NCBI RefSeq assembly: GCF_003014735.1
Contig: NZ_PYAX01000016.1
Location: 103,938-167,937, forward strand
Reading direction: 5' to 3'
Source of the DNA: Saccharothrix carnea
GTDB lineage: Bacteria > Actinomycetota > Actinomycetes > Mycobacteriales > Pseudonocardiaceae
DNA length: 64,000 nt
The notes under the pieces were generated by a model, which worked only from the letters and a program-made list of their open reading frames with translations, ran no database searches and was not told the DNA's origin. Positions within the stretch are counted from its first letter, which is position 1. Each line of letters opens with the position of its first letter. Below, piece by piece: positions 34,732 through 43,963 of the stretch. A program made the translations under genes and the position numbers.

Positions 34732-35685
34732 GTGACCGCCGGCACGCTCACCCCACTGCCCTCGGCCGACCTGCCACCGCCCGCCGCGCCGAAGGCCCGC
34801 GGGCTGGGCGAGCGCCTGTCGCCGTACGCCTACATCGCGCCGTTCTTCGTCATCTTCGGTGTGTTCGGGCTGTTCCCGTTCGCCTTCACGTTCTACGTCG
34901 CGCTGTTCGACTGGAACCCCATCGGCGACCAGGTGTTCATCGGCGTGGACAACTTCACCCGCATGTTCGGCGACCCCCGGTTCTGGAACGCCACCGGCAA
35001 CACGCTGAGCATCTGGGCGCTGTCCACCATCCCGCAGCTGCTGCTGGCCCTGGTGCTGGCGCACGTGCTCAACCACGCGCGGCTGCGGTTCGCGTTGTTC
35101 TTCCGCATGTCGGTGCTGGTCCCGTACGTCACGTCGGTGGCGGCCACCGCGATCGTCTTCGCGCAGCTGTTCGACCGCGACTACGGGTTGCTCAACTGGC
35201 TGCTCGGGCTGGTCGGCGTCGAACCGGTCGACTTCGTCCAGTCCACCTGGGGCAGCCACGTCCTCATCGCCACGATGGTCACCTGGCGGTGGTTCGGCTA
35301 CACGACGCTGCTCTACCTCGCGTCGCTGCAGTCGGTGCCCAGGTCGGTGTTCGAGGCGGCGGCGATCGACGGGGCGGGACCGTGGCAGCGGTTCCGCCAC
35401 ATCACCGTCCCGTCGCTGCGGCCGGTGATCATCTTCACCGTGGTCACCTCGACCATCGGCGGCTTGCAGATCTTCACCGAGCCGCTGCTGATCGCCTCGG
35501 GCGCGCCGCTGACCTGCGGCGCGGTGCGGCAGTGCCAGACGCTGACGCTGTTCTTGTACGAGCAGGGCTTCGGGCAGTTCGAGTTCGGCTACGGCTCGGC
35601 GATCGGCGTCGCCCTGTTCGTCATGGTGGTGGCGATCGCGGCGATCAACTACCTGCTGTCCACCCGGATCAAGGCGGACCGATGA
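34732..35685 (+). CDS. ABC sugar importer permease, MalF-like
   Basis: 317 residues from GTG 34732, four bases after the binding-protein stop. After a Pro-rich cytoplasmic head the first helix is PYAYIAPFFVIFGVFGLFPFAFTFYVALF. The EAA loop is VFEAAAIDGAGPWQRFRHITVPSLRP. It overlaps the next permease by four bases and forms the translocation pore with it. Confidence 0.92.
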   Translation: MTAGTLTPLPSADLPPPAAPKARGLGERLSPYAYIAPFFVIFGVFGLFPFAFTFYVALFDWNPIGDQVFIGVDNFTRMFGDPRFWNATGNTLSIWALSTIPQLLLALVLAHVLNHARLRFALFFRMSVLVPYVTSVAATAIVFAQLFDRDYGLLNWLLGLVGVEPVDFVQSTWGSHVLIATMVTWRWFGYTTLLYLASLQSVPRSVFEAAAIDGAGPWQRFRHITVPSLRPVIIFTVVTSTIGGLQIFTEPLLIASGAPLTCGAVRQCQTLTLFLYEQGFGQFEFGYGSAIGVALFVMVVAIAAINYLLSTRIKADR

Positions 35686-36530
35686 CGAGCACCCCACCGC
35701 GCCACCGGCCGATCGACCGGGTCCGCTGGTGGACCTACCTGCTGCTGGGCGCGGCCACCGTCGTGTGCCTGTTCCCGCTGTACTGGATGTTCATCGTCGC
35801 GACCACCGACACCGCCACCGCGACGAAGATGCCGCCCGAGGTCGTGCCGGGCGGCAACTTCTTCCACCTGCTGGGGCTGGTGCTGGAGACGGTGCCGTTC
35901 GTGCAGTCGCTGGTCAACAGCCTGGCCGTGGCGACCGCGATCGGCGTGGGGCAGGCGCTGCTGTGCGCGTTGGCGGGGTTCGCCTTCGCCAAGCTGCGCT
36001 TCCCCGGCCGCAACACCCTGTTCCTGATCGTCGTGCTGACCATGACCGTGCCGACGCAGCTCTCGGTCATCCCGCAGTACCTGATCATGTCGGAGCTGGG
36101 CTGGGTCGACACGCTGCAGGCGCTGATCGTGCCCGGCCTGGCCAGCGCGTTCGGGATCTTCTGGATGCGCCAGCACATCTCCGCGACGATCAGCGACGAG
36201 CTGATGCAGGCCGCCACGATCGACGGTGCGTCCGCGTGGCAGGTGTTCTGGCGGATCGCGTTCCCGATCGTGCGGCCGGCGGCATTCGTGCTGGGCCTGT
36301 TCGGGTTCGTGACCGCGTGGAACGACTTCCTGTGGCCGTTCATCGTGCTCAAGTCGCCCGAGCGGTACACCGCCCAGATCGCCATCAAGGCGCTGCAGAA
36401 CAGCTACGACGTCGACCTCGGGCTGGCCATGTCGGGCTCGTTCCTGGCCACCATCCCGCTGGTGTTCCTGTTCGTCCTCGTCGGTCGCCGCATGGTCGCC
36501 GGGATCCTCGACGGCGCCTTCAAGGGCTGA
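35682..36530 (+). CDS. ABC sugar importer permease, MalG-like
   Basis: 282 residues from ATG 35682, in an ATGA overlap with the preceding permease. Six predicted helices begin at YLLLGAATVVCLFPLYWMFIVA. The EAA loop is LMQAATIDGASAWQVFWRIAFPIVRP. The ending GRRMVAGILDGAFKG is common to CUT1 MalG proteins. No ATPase gene follows. Confidence 0.92.
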   Translation: MTSTPPRHRPIDRVRWWTYLLLGAATVVCLFPLYWMFIVATTDTATATKMPPEVVPGGNFFHLLGLVLETVPFVQSLVNSLAVATAIGVGQALLCALAGFAFAKLRFPGRNTLFLIVVLTMTVPTQLSVIPQYLIMSELGWVDTLQALIVPGLASAFGIFWMRQHISATISDELMQAATIDGASAWQVFWRIAFPIVRPAAFVLGLFGFVTAWNDFLWPFIVLKSPERYTAQIAIKALQNSYDVDLGLAMSGSFLATIPLVFLFVLVGRRMVAGILDGAFKG

Positions 36531-36554
36531 ACCCCTCGCACAACAAGGGAAACC

Positions 36555-38096
36555 ATGACCTCACCGCAGTCCGAGGTGTCCTTCTACGACAACCCCGTGA
36601 TCCCCGGGTTCCACCCCGACCCCAGCGTGTGCCGGGTGGGGGAGGACTACTACCTGGTGTGCTCCAGCTTCGAGTACTTCCCGGGCGTGCCGCTGTTCCA
36701 CAGCCGGGATCTGGTGCACTGGCGGCAGATCGGCAACGTCCTGGACCGGCCGTCCCAGCTGCCGCTGCCGGACGACGCGATGGCGTCCGACGGGATCTAC
36801 GCACCGACGATCCGGCACCACGACGGCCGGTTCTGGATGATCACCACCAACGTCTCGCACGGCGGCAACTTCATCGTCACCGCCGAACGGCCGGAAGGCC
36901 CGTGGTCGGACCCGGTGTGGATCGACCTGCCCGGCATCGACCCCGACCTGGCGTGGGACGACGACGGCAACTGCTGGTGCTCCTTCGCGGGCGCCCACGG
37001 GCCGAGCTTCTCCGGCGTGCAGGTCGCCCGGATCGACCCCGAGGCCGGGAAGGTGCTGGAAGGACCGGTCCCCGCGTGGGCCGGTACCGGGTTGCAGTGG
37101 CCGGAGGCGCCCCACCTGTACCGCATCGGGGACTGGTGGTACCTGATGATCGCTGAGGGCGGCACCGAGCGCGGCCACACCGTGGCCATGGCACGCGCCC
37201 GCTCGCCGCTGGGTCCGTGGGAGTCGGCGCCGGCCAACCCGGTCCTGTCGCACCGCAGCACGAACCACCCGATCCAGAGCACCGGTCACGCCGACCTCGT
37301 CACCACGCCGGACGGCCAGTGGTGGATGGTGCTGCTGGCCACCCGCCCGGTCGGATACAGCCCGAAGTTCCACGTCCTGGGCCGGGAAACGTTCCTCACG
37401 CCGGTGCGGTGGGAGGACGGTTGGCCTCGTGTCGGTCCCGTCAACGTGCGGGAACGGGCGCCGAGCGGCACCCGGCCGGTGGCGGAGGCACCGCGGCGGG
37501 ACGACTTCGACGGACCCGGGCTCGAACCGCGGTGGATCTCGCCGCGGTCGCGCCCGGACGGCTCGTGGTCGCTGGCCGAACGGCCCGGGTGGCTCGCGCT
37601 GCACGCCACCGGCTCCACGCTCGACCGGCCCGGCTGCACGTTCCTCGGTCGGCGGCAGCAGCACACCGCGAGCCGGACCGCCGTCCTGCTGGACCACGCC
37701 GCCGGTCGTGCCGGGCTGTCGGTACGGCTGGACGAAGGCCACCACTACGACTTGGAGGTGGCAGACGGGCAGGTCGGCGTCATCGCCCGCATCGGCCCCG
37801 TGCGCCAGGTCGTGGCCACGCGCCCCGTACCACCGGGCCCGGTGGCGCTGGTGATCACCACCCGGTCGGCTCGGCAGTGGTCGGAGGGTGAGGAACGGCG
37901 GTCGGGCCTGCACGTCGCCGCGCCGGACTACGTCGCCTTCCACGTCGGCGACGACCCGGAGCCGTTGGCCGAGCTGGACGGCAGGTACCTGTCCACGGAG
38001 GTGGCGACCGGGTTCACCGGCCGGGTGATCGGCATGTACGTCACCGAGGGCACCGCCTGGTTCGACTGGTTCGAGCACGGCCCGCTCGAACCCTGA
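36555..38096 (+). CDS. Cytoplasmic GH43 beta-xylosidase (XynB/GH43_11-like)
   Basis: 513 residues with no signal peptide. The propeller (about 8-310) contains the base in NPVIPGFHPDPSVCRVGEDYYLVCSSFEYFPGVPLFHSRDLVHW, an Asp in IDPDLAWDDDGNCW, and the acid in LQWPEAPHLYRIGDWWYLM. The C-terminal domain (about 330-513) is the beta-sandwich that completes the active site in this subfamily (FLGRRQQHTASRTAVL, TGFTGRVIGMYVTEGTAWFDWFEHGP). It should release xylose from imported xylo-oligosaccharides. It sits 24 bases after the permease genes, so import and hydrolysis are co-expressed. It is the only CBM-free, unsecreted glycosidase in the island. Confidence 0.93.
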   Translation: MTSPQSEVSFYDNPVIPGFHPDPSVCRVGEDYYLVCSSFEYFPGVPLFHSRDLVHWRQIGNVLDRPSQLPLPDDAMASDGIYAPTIRHHDGRFWMITTNVSHGGNFIVTAERPEGPWSDPVWIDLPGIDPDLAWDDDGNCWCSFAGAHGPSFSGVQVARIDPEAGKVLEGPVPAWAGTGLQWPEAPHLYRIGDWWYLMIAEGGTERGHTVAMARARSPLGPWESAPANPVLSHRSTNHPIQSTGHADLVTTPDGQWWMVLLATRPVGYSPKFHVLGRETFLTPVRWEDGWPRVGPVNVRERAPSGTRPVAEAPRRDDFDGPGLEPRWISPRSRPDGSWSLAERPGWLALHATGSTLDRPGCTFLGRRQQHTASRTAVLLDHAAGRAGLSVRLDEGHHYDLEVADGQVGVIARIGPVRQVVATRPVPPGPVALVITTRSARQWSEGEERRSGLHVAAPDYVAFHVGDDPEPLAELDGRYLSTEVATGFTGRVIGMYVTEGTAWFDWFEHGPLEP

Positions 38097-38114
38097 CGGG
38101 CATCGACCACGCCG

Positions 38115-38157
38115 ACGCGCTGCCGGACCGCCGTCGCACGGCGGTCCGGCAGCGCGT
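38115..38157. terminator. Bidirectional hairpin terminator
   Basis: A perfect 20-base-pair stem (38115-38134 with 38138-38157) and 3-base loop between the convergent GH43 (+) and CE1-CBM13 (-) genes. Confidence 0.9.
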
Positions 38158-38173
38158 CCCGGTGGCCGGTGTC

Positions 38174-39490
38174 CTAGGCCCGGACCCAGCGCTGGTTGGC
38201 GCCGGTGTGGCAGGTCCACACGATCACCGCGGTGCCGTTGGCGGTGTTCGCGCCGTTGACGTCAAGGCACAGACCGGTCTGGGCGTTGCTGATCGTGCCG
38301 TTGGTGTTGAGGTTCCACTGCTGGTTCGCACCGCTGGTGCAGTCCCAGATCCGCACCGCGGTGCCCGCGGCGGCGTTGCCCGGCGCGTCCAGGCACTTGC
38401 CCAGCACCTGCAGTGCCTTGCCGTTCTGGGTGAACAGCTGGTTGGCGCCGCCGTTGCAGTCCCAGATGATCATCGCGGTGCCGTTGGCGCTGTTCGCGCC
38501 GTTGACGTCCAGGCACCTGCCGCCGGCCTCGCCGCGCAGCCGGAACGTGGTCGGGGTCGGCGGCTGCTCACCGGTGAAGAACTTCCACACCTCGCCCTTG
38601 ACCCAGCTCCTGGCGCCGGACTCGCAGCCGGGGCACCCGTCGACGGGTCCCTGCTGGTGCCCGCCGTCGAACGGGGCCCAGACGACCGGGTACCCGGCCC
38701 GGCACCCCGAGTAGGAGGTGCTGATGTGGGTGGCGCTGCCCGCCGCCGGCTCGGGCGGGTTCTGGGCCGCGCAGCCGTTGTTGCGGACGAACCTGTCCCG
38801 CAGCGCCCGCCCGGAGCCGATGTTGTCCGAGATGCCGTGGATGCCCATGTAGGCGATCGGCTGCGTGCCGCCGCTGCACCCGCTGAGCTCGCGCGGCGCG
38901 CCGATGACCGCGACCGCGCGGAACGAGGACGCCCGCGCGCACGCGATCGCGTAGCTCATGGCCCCGCCGTAGCTGAAGCCCAGGGCGAAGCGCTGCGCCG
39001 GGTCGACGCAGAGGTCGTCCTCGATGCGCCTCATCATGTCGTCGACGAAGGTGAGGTCTTCACCGTTGGTGTTGGCCCAGCCGTTGCCGATGCCCTGCGG
39101 CGCGACGAAGATCGCGGTGTTGTTCGCCAGCCGCCGCAGGCCGTAGTGGGCGTAGACGTCACCGTCGCTGCCGCCCGAGGCGACGTCGTTGGCGGTGCCG
39201 CCCCACCAGTGGAACCCGAAGACCAGCCGGTGCTGGTAGGTGTTGTCGTAGTTGTCCGGGACGCTGAGGATGAAGCTGCGGCTCTTGCCGCCGCTCTGGA
39301 TGGTGTGCGTGCCGCTGCGCAGGGTGGGTGCCTTGCCGCAGCCCGCGGTCGCGGCGGCGGTGGTGGTGACGGTCTCCGCCGCGACCGGCGCGGGCTCGGC
39401 GGCGGCGGCGACGTTCGTGCCGCCCAGGAGCAGCGCGGCGACGGCGCCGATCAACGTCCAACGCCGGCGTGGGCGTTCGTCCTTTGACAC
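38174..39490 (-). CDS. Secreted CE1-type esterase with C-terminal CBM13
   Basis: 438 residues from GTG 39490, with GGGAG seven bases upstream. Signal peptide about 1-32. Residues about 48-305 are the LpqC/PHB-depolymerase-like CE1 domain, with nucleophile GFSYGGAMS, GFHWWGGTANDV, FVAPQGIGNGWANTNGEDLTFVDDM, and His in APFDGGH. Residues about 312-438 form a CBM13 trefoil (GGRCLDVNGANSANGTAMIIWDCNGGANQLF and two further units). Probably a feruloyl or acetyl esterase on arabinoxylan. It is paralogous to the esterases at 15436 and 52725, which differ in which CBM is attached and at which end. Confidence 0.9.
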   Translation of the reverse strand: MSKDERPRRRWTLIGAVAALLLGGTNVAAAAEPAPVAAETVTTTAAATAGCGKAPTLRSGTHTIQSGGKSRSFILSVPDNYDNTYQHRLVFGFHWWGGTANDVASGGSDGDVYAHYGLRRLANNTAIFVAPQGIGNGWANTNGEDLTFVDDMMRRIEDDLCVDPAQRFALGFSYGGAMSYAIACARASSFRAVAVIGAPRELSGCSGGTQPIAYMGIHGISDNIGSGRALRDRFVRNNGCAAQNPPEPAAGSATHISTSYSGCRAGYPVVWAPFDGGHQQGPVDGCPGCESGARSWVKGEVWKFFTGEQPPTPTTFRLRGEAGGRCLDVNGANSANGTAMIIWDCNGGANQLFTQNGKALQVLGKCLDAPGNAAAGTAVRIWDCTSGANQQWNLNTNGTISNAQTGLCLDVNGANTANGTAVIVWTCHTGANQRWVRA

Positions 39491-39535
39491 GGGTGTGCTC
39501 CCGTTCTGTCCGGTGTCGCTGGTGATGGGTGTCGG

Positions 39536-40198
39536 TCAGCCGCTGCCTTCGGGCGCCGTGTCGGCCGGGATGGTGCCGGCGTCCGGCCCGGAGGGCAGGT
39601 AGACGTGCACGTGCCCCTTGCCGGCGTCGACGCTGATCACGTCCAGCTGGAGCGCGGCGACCGACCAGGTGCGCAGTGCCAGCGTGCGTTGTGCGCCCGC
39701 CAGGGACAGCAGGTCACCGGCCGGCGGCGGGGCGGCGGTGACGGCGGCGGCGAAACCGTCGACCGCCGCGGCGAGCTGCTGGACGGCGGTGCGCATCCCG
39801 GTGCGGGCGACGTTCACGCCGTTGCCCGCGGACGGTGTCTCCGCATACCGCTCCACCTCCGCGGACACCACCTCGCGCCACCCACGCACCTCGTCGAGCG
39901 TGGGCGCGGTCGGCCGCGCGCCATCGTCCAGCGGAACGGCTCGGGCCATCGCCTCCAGCACCGGCGCCAGGCGGTCCCGCCCACCTCGCGCCAGCTCGAT
40001 CAACGCACCGACCTGCTCGACGTCGCGCCGTGCTTCCTCGTCCTGCAACTCGGCGATCCGCCGCTGCGTCGCGTCCGGACCCGACGCCCACGAGACAGCG
40101 ACGAACGCGGCGGCGAAGCCCAGCACGAACGTGGTGACCAGGGCGGTGACCGAGGTCCACGGGGAACGTGGCCGGGCAGCCGGTGGCCTCCTGCTCAC
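39536..40198 (-). CDS. Membrane-anchored protein of unknown function
   Basis: 220 residues from GTG 40198, which overlaps the stop of the ThuA-GSDH gene (GTGA), so it is translationally coupled to that gene. A basic head (SRRPPAARPRSP) is followed by one hydrophobic helix (SVTALVTTFVLGFAAAFVAVSWA) and an extracytoplasmic, largely helical, charged domain (ATQRRIAELQDEEARRDVEQVGALIELARGG) that may be coiled coil. The end (LDVISVDAGKGHVHVYLPSGPDAG) may be a beta strand. No family is recognised. Coupling suggests it assists, anchors or senses the activity of the sugar-oxidising protein. Confidence 0.72.
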   Translation of the reverse strand: MSRRPPAARPRSPWTSVTALVTTFVLGFAAAFVAVSWASGPDATQRRIAELQDEEARRDVEQVGALIELARGGRDRLAPVLEAMARAVPLDDGARPTAPTLDEVRGWREVVSAEVERYAETPSAGNGVNVARTGMRTAVQQLAAAVDGFAAAVTAAPPPAGDLLSLAGAQRTLALRTWSVAALQLDVISVDAGKGHVHVYLPSGPDAGTIPADTAPEGSG

Positions 40199-43100
40199 AG
40201 CGTCCACCGCTGGTTGGTGCCGCCGTTGCAGGTCCAGATGATCAACTGGGTGCCGTCCGCCGAGCTGCCGCCGTTGGCGTCGAGGCACTTGGTGCCGTTG
40301 CGGATCGTGCCGTCCGACTGCACGGACCAGTTCTGGGCGGCGGAGCCGTTGCACGTCCACAGCTGCACCAACGCGCCGTCCGCGGTGCTGCCGCCTTGGA
40401 CGTTGAGGCACTTGCCGAGCGCCTGGAGCGTCTGCCCGGTGCGGGTCCACGTCTGGTTGGTGCCGCCGTTGCAGGTCCACAGCTGGACCTTCGCGCCATC
40501 AGCGGCGCTGTTGCCGTTGACGTCGACGCACTTGCCGCCGATGCCCACGATGCGGCCGGTACCGCCGGTGCCGGGTGTGCCGACGCCCGGTCCGACGAAC
40601 GTCAGCGAGTCGACGTCGAAGGAGTTGGCCGAACCGGTCCTGAACACCAGGAACAACTCCGTGGTGCCACCGGGGTTGGTGACGTTCACCGCGGGCGTGC
40701 CGGCGTAGTTGTCCCAGCCGCCGGTGCTCGGCACCGGGACCGTGGCGATCAGCGCACCGGTCGGCGAGCCGGCCCGCAGCTCGACCGTGCCGCCACCGCT
40801 CGGCGAGGACAGCCGCAGGGACACCTGGTTGACCCCGGTGAGGTTGTACGGGGTGAACGAGATCCAGTCGTTGTTGCCGATGTCGCCGATCCGCGCACCC
40901 GACTCCGCACCGGCCTGCGACACCACCCGCACACCGGAGGAACCGGTGAAGTACTCGGCCTGCTTGCGCTTGGGCTGCAGCAGCACCTTCCGGCTGCCGT
41001 CCAGCGCGGGCACACCGGTCGTGCCGTTGTCGGTGTACTTGCTCGCCGCCACCCAGAACGAGTTCAGCTCGGCGTGCGCGGTGTCGGTCTCCGCCCTGAA
41101 CGTGCCGGTGCAGCCCGGGATCGGCGAGAGGTCGTGCCCGTGTTGGTCGTGGCCCAGTGCGGGGGTGGTGGTCACCCTGCCGCAGTCGACCGTGCCGTCC
41201 TCCGGATCGGTGACCGTGACGGTGTACGGGATCGTGTCGCCCCAGCCGAACACGCCGCCGTCCGGGATGCTCAAGTTCACCGTCGGCGCGGTGTTGCCCG
41301 AGGTCACGATCACGTTGGTCACGCCCGACTTCCCGCCGACGTCGGTGACGGTGAGCTTGGCGTTGAACTGGCCCCGGGCGGTGTAGGTGTGCGCAGGGTT
41401 GGCCTCGGTGGACGTGGTGCCGTCACCGAACTCCCACCGGTAGGTCACCGGGCCACCCTCCGGGTCACCGGAGCCGGCGCTGGAGAACCGCACCGTCAGG
41501 GGCGCCGGACCCGACGTAGGTGACGCCGTGGCGGTCGCGACGGGGCTGCGGTCGCCGCTGCGGTAGTCGATGCGGTAGAGCCCGGAGTCGGGGTTGTCCC
41601 GTCCGTAACCCGAGCCCCATTCGAGCAGGTACATCGCGCCGTCCGGGCCGAACTTCACGTCCAGCGGCGACTTGAAGCTCAGGTTCGACAGGAAGTCGTT
41701 GATCTTCAGCAGCTTCCCGTCCTGGCCGAGGCGGAACTCCCACATCCGGTTGCGCGACCACTCGCCGAAGAACGGCGTCTGGTCGAAGTAGGCCGGGAAC
41801 TTGGTGGGCGACGGGTTGTTCGCGTCGTACTGGTAGATCGGGAACGCGCCGGGTGCCTCACCGCCCGCCGGGCTGCCCATCTCCGGGAACTTGTTGCCGT
41901 TCGCGCCGTTGCCGTACCAGACGTCCGCCTTGCGCGCGGCGGGCAGCTCGGTCAGGCCGGTGTTGTTGGGTGAGTTGTTCACCGGCCGGTCGCAGTTGAA
42001 CTTCGCGCCCGACTGGCCGGTGGCGAAGTTGTAGTCGTTGAACGGGATGTTGTCGCCGATGCAGTACGGCCAGCCGTAGAAGCCCGGCGAGGAGATGATG
42101 TTCCACTCCACGGTGCCACCGGGGCCGCGGTTCGGGTTGTCGTTGGCCGCGTCCGGGCCGTAGTCGGCCGCGTAGACCACCCCCGTGGTCGGGTGCACAG
42201 AGAACCGGAACGGGTTGCGGAAGCCCATCGCATAGATCTCGGGCTTCGTCCGGGCCGTGCCGGGCGCGAACATGTTGCCCGCCGGGATCGTGTAGGCGCC
42301 GTTGGTCTCCGGGTGGATGCGCAGGATCTTGCCGCGCAGGTCGTTGGTGTTGGCGGAGGTGGCCTGCACGTCGTTGTTCGCCCAGCCCGGCCGCTCGTCG
42401 ATCGGCGCGTAGCCGTCGGAGCGGTGCGGCTGGACGTCGTCACCGGTGCCGATGTAGAGGTTGCCGTTCGGGCCGAACGCGATGTACCCGCCGGTGTGGC
42501 CGGGCTCCGGCGCCTGCCGCGACGACGGCACCTTCATGACCACCCGCTCGCTGGCGATGTCCAGCGCGTCACCGTTCACGGTGAACCGGGAGACCCGCGC
42601 GATGTCCTCGCCGCCGCCCGCGGGGGAGTACATCAGGTAGATCCACCTGGTGGTGGCGAAGTTCGGGTCGAGCGCGAGACCGGTCAGGCCGTCCTCACCG
42701 CCGGTGTAGACGCTGAGCGTGGCCGCGGTGACCGTGGTCCGGGTGTCCGGCTTGTAGACCTTCACCTTGCCGCCGTACTCGGCGTAGAACACCCGGCCGT
42801 CCTTGGCGACGTCGAGCGCGGCGGGTCCGACCGTGTTGTCGTCCAGCGCGACCTTCTCGAAGCTGCTCCACACCGTGGGACCGCAGTCGGCCTGGACCTT
42901 GCCGCCCGCCGACTCGACGCCACCCCTGATGTGCTCGCGGAACAGCGGTTCCGAGTAGCTGGACGCCTGGTGGCCCATGGCGGTGGCCCACAGCCGACCG
43001 CCCTCGAAGTTGCGGCACCACGAGATCGGGTGGTCGTAGCCCATCCGGCTCGTGCCGGGGTCGTACGTCGTCTCGTCGGCGGTCACCAGCACGTGCGCGT

Positions 43101-43662
43101 TGCCGCGGACCGAGCGGGTGAAGTTGTACCACTCCTCGGTGCGCGTCCACCGGTCCGGCAGCGCCGTGCCGGACGGGTGCTTGCGGTCGGCGACCTTGGC
43201 GGTGCCGGACACGGTGGCCGAGTGCTGGGTCATGGTCGCGCCGAGCATCTGGTCCCACCACGGGAACTGCTGCTCGATGTTCATGTCGGTCGCGTTGTGG
43301 ATGGCGACGAAGCCGCCACCGCCGCGCATGTACTTCTGCGCCGCCGCGCGTTGGGCGTCGTTGTCCCACACCATGCCGGAGGTCTGGAGCATGACGACCA
43401 CGTCGAACGTGGCGAGCGCGGCGTCGTTGAAGATCGACGAGTCCTCGCTCTTGGTCAGCTCCCACTCGTGCTGCGCGGCCAGCTGCTCGAACATCGTGAT
43501 CCCCGCGGGGATCGAGTCGTGTCGGTAGGCCCCGGCGGCGGTCTTGCTGAACAGCAGCACGTGGAAGCCCTCGGGGTGCGCGGGTGCGGGCGCGGACGCC
43601 AGTCCCATCAGCACCAGCGCGCAACCTGCGATCGAAAGAAGGCGCGCGAACCTGTGTCGCAT
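40195..43662 (-). CDS. Secreted ThuA-like - PQQ-type sugar dehydrogenase-like - PKD - CBM6-like - CBM13 fusion
   Basis: 1155 residues from ATG 43662, six bases after GAGGAG. Signal peptide about 1-30. Residues about 35-255 are a ThuA-like domain (HVLLFSKTAAGAYRHDSIPAGI, GGGGFVAIHNATD, RTEEWYNF). About 270-660 is a GSDH beta-propeller (GEDGLTGLALDPNFATTRWIYLMYSPAGG, TGDDVQPH, ANTNDLRGKILRIHPE, IYAMGFRNPFRFS). About 665-750 is PKD (YRWEFGDGTTSTEANPAHTY). A beta-rich region precedes a CBM6-like domain (about 870-1010), and a CBM13 ends the chain. GSDH-fold enzymes oxidise sugars using PQQ. ThuA-like domains are linked to 3-keto-sugar metabolism. An extracellular sugar-oxidising role is inferred. 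The 39536 membrane protein is coupled downstream. Confidence 0.88.
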   Translation of the reverse strand: MRHRFARLLSIAGCALVLMGLASAPAPAHPEGFHVLLFSKTAAGAYRHDSIPAGITMFEQLAAQHEWELTKSEDSSIFNDAALATFDVVVMLQTSGMVWDNDAQRAAAQKYMRGGGGFVAIHNATDMNIEQQFPWWDQMLGATMTQHSATVSGTAKVADRKHPSGTALPDRWTRTEEWYNFTRSVRGNAHVLVTADETTYDPGTSRMGYDHPISWCRNFEGGRLWATAMGHQASSYSEPLFREHIRGGVESAGGKVQADCGPTVWSSFEKVALDDNTVGPAALDVAKDGRVFYAEYGGKVKVYKPDTRTTVTAATLSVYTGGEDGLTGLALDPNFATTRWIYLMYSPAGGGEDIARVSRFTVNGDALDIASERVVMKVPSSRQAPEPGHTGGYIAFGPNGNLYIGTGDDVQPHRSDGYAPIDERPGWANNDVQATSANTNDLRGKILRIHPETNGAYTIPAGNMFAPGTARTKPEIYAMGFRNPFRFSVHPTTGVVYAADYGPDAANDNPNRGPGGTVEWNIISSPGFYGWPYCIGDNIPFNDYNFATGQSGAKFNCDRPVNNSPNNTGLTELPAARKADVWYGNGANGNKFPEMGSPAGGEAPGAFPIYQYDANNPSPTKFPAYFDQTPFFGEWSRNRMWEFRLGQDGKLLKINDFLSNLSFKSPLDVKFGPDGAMYLLEWGSGYGRDNPDSGLYRIDYRSGDRSPVATATASPTSGPAPLTVRFSSAGSGDPEGGPVTYRWEFGDGTTSTEANPAHTYTARGQFNAKLTVTDVGGKSGVTNVIVTSGNTAPTVNLSIPDGGVFGWGDTIPYTVTVTDPEDGTVDCGRVTTTPALGHDQHGHDLSPIPGCTGTFRAETDTAHAELNSFWVAASKYTDNGTTGVPALDGSRKVLLQPKRKQAEYFTGSSGVRVVSQAGAESGARIGDIGNNDWISFTPYNLTGVNQVSLRLSSPSGGGTVELRAGSPTGALIATVPVPSTGGWDNYAGTPAVNVTNPGGTTELFLVFRTGSANSFDVDSLTFVGPGVGTPGTGGTGRIVGIGGKCVDVNGNSAADGAKVQLWTCNGGTNQTWTRTGQTLQALGKCLNVQGGSTADGALVQLWTCNGSAAQNWSVQSDGTIRNGTKCLDANGGSSADGTQLIIWTCNGGTNQRWTL

Positions 43663-43963
43663 GGCCACTCCTCTGGGGCACTCGAACGGCGACGGATTCG
43701 GACTACGCGGCGGCGGTGTGCGCGGTAGGGGTGTGCATCGGACTCATCCCGCGGGTCCGGCCCGGCCGTCGCGCTGAAGGCGGCGGCCTACCGCGCCATG
43801 GGCGGGAGGTGAGTACGTGGAGGTCGAGCCTGCGTGGCGCTCGGCGACACGCGCGGTGCGGAACGACTCGATGTCGTACAAAGACACGCTACTGCGCTGA
43901 GATTTGTAGCACACATTTCGGGAACGAGTCCAGACGCGCGAGCGCTGTCCGGGACCGTCCCGA
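43663..43963. promoter_or_regulatory. Promoter region of the ThuA-GSDH gene
   Basis: 301 bases between the end of the GntR gene and the start of the ThuA-GSDH gene, both minus strand. The part at 43880-43920 is AT-richer (TTTGTAGCACACATTT). I see no copy of the GTTAGCGCTAAC operator, no clear hairpin and no gene. Confidence 0.4.
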
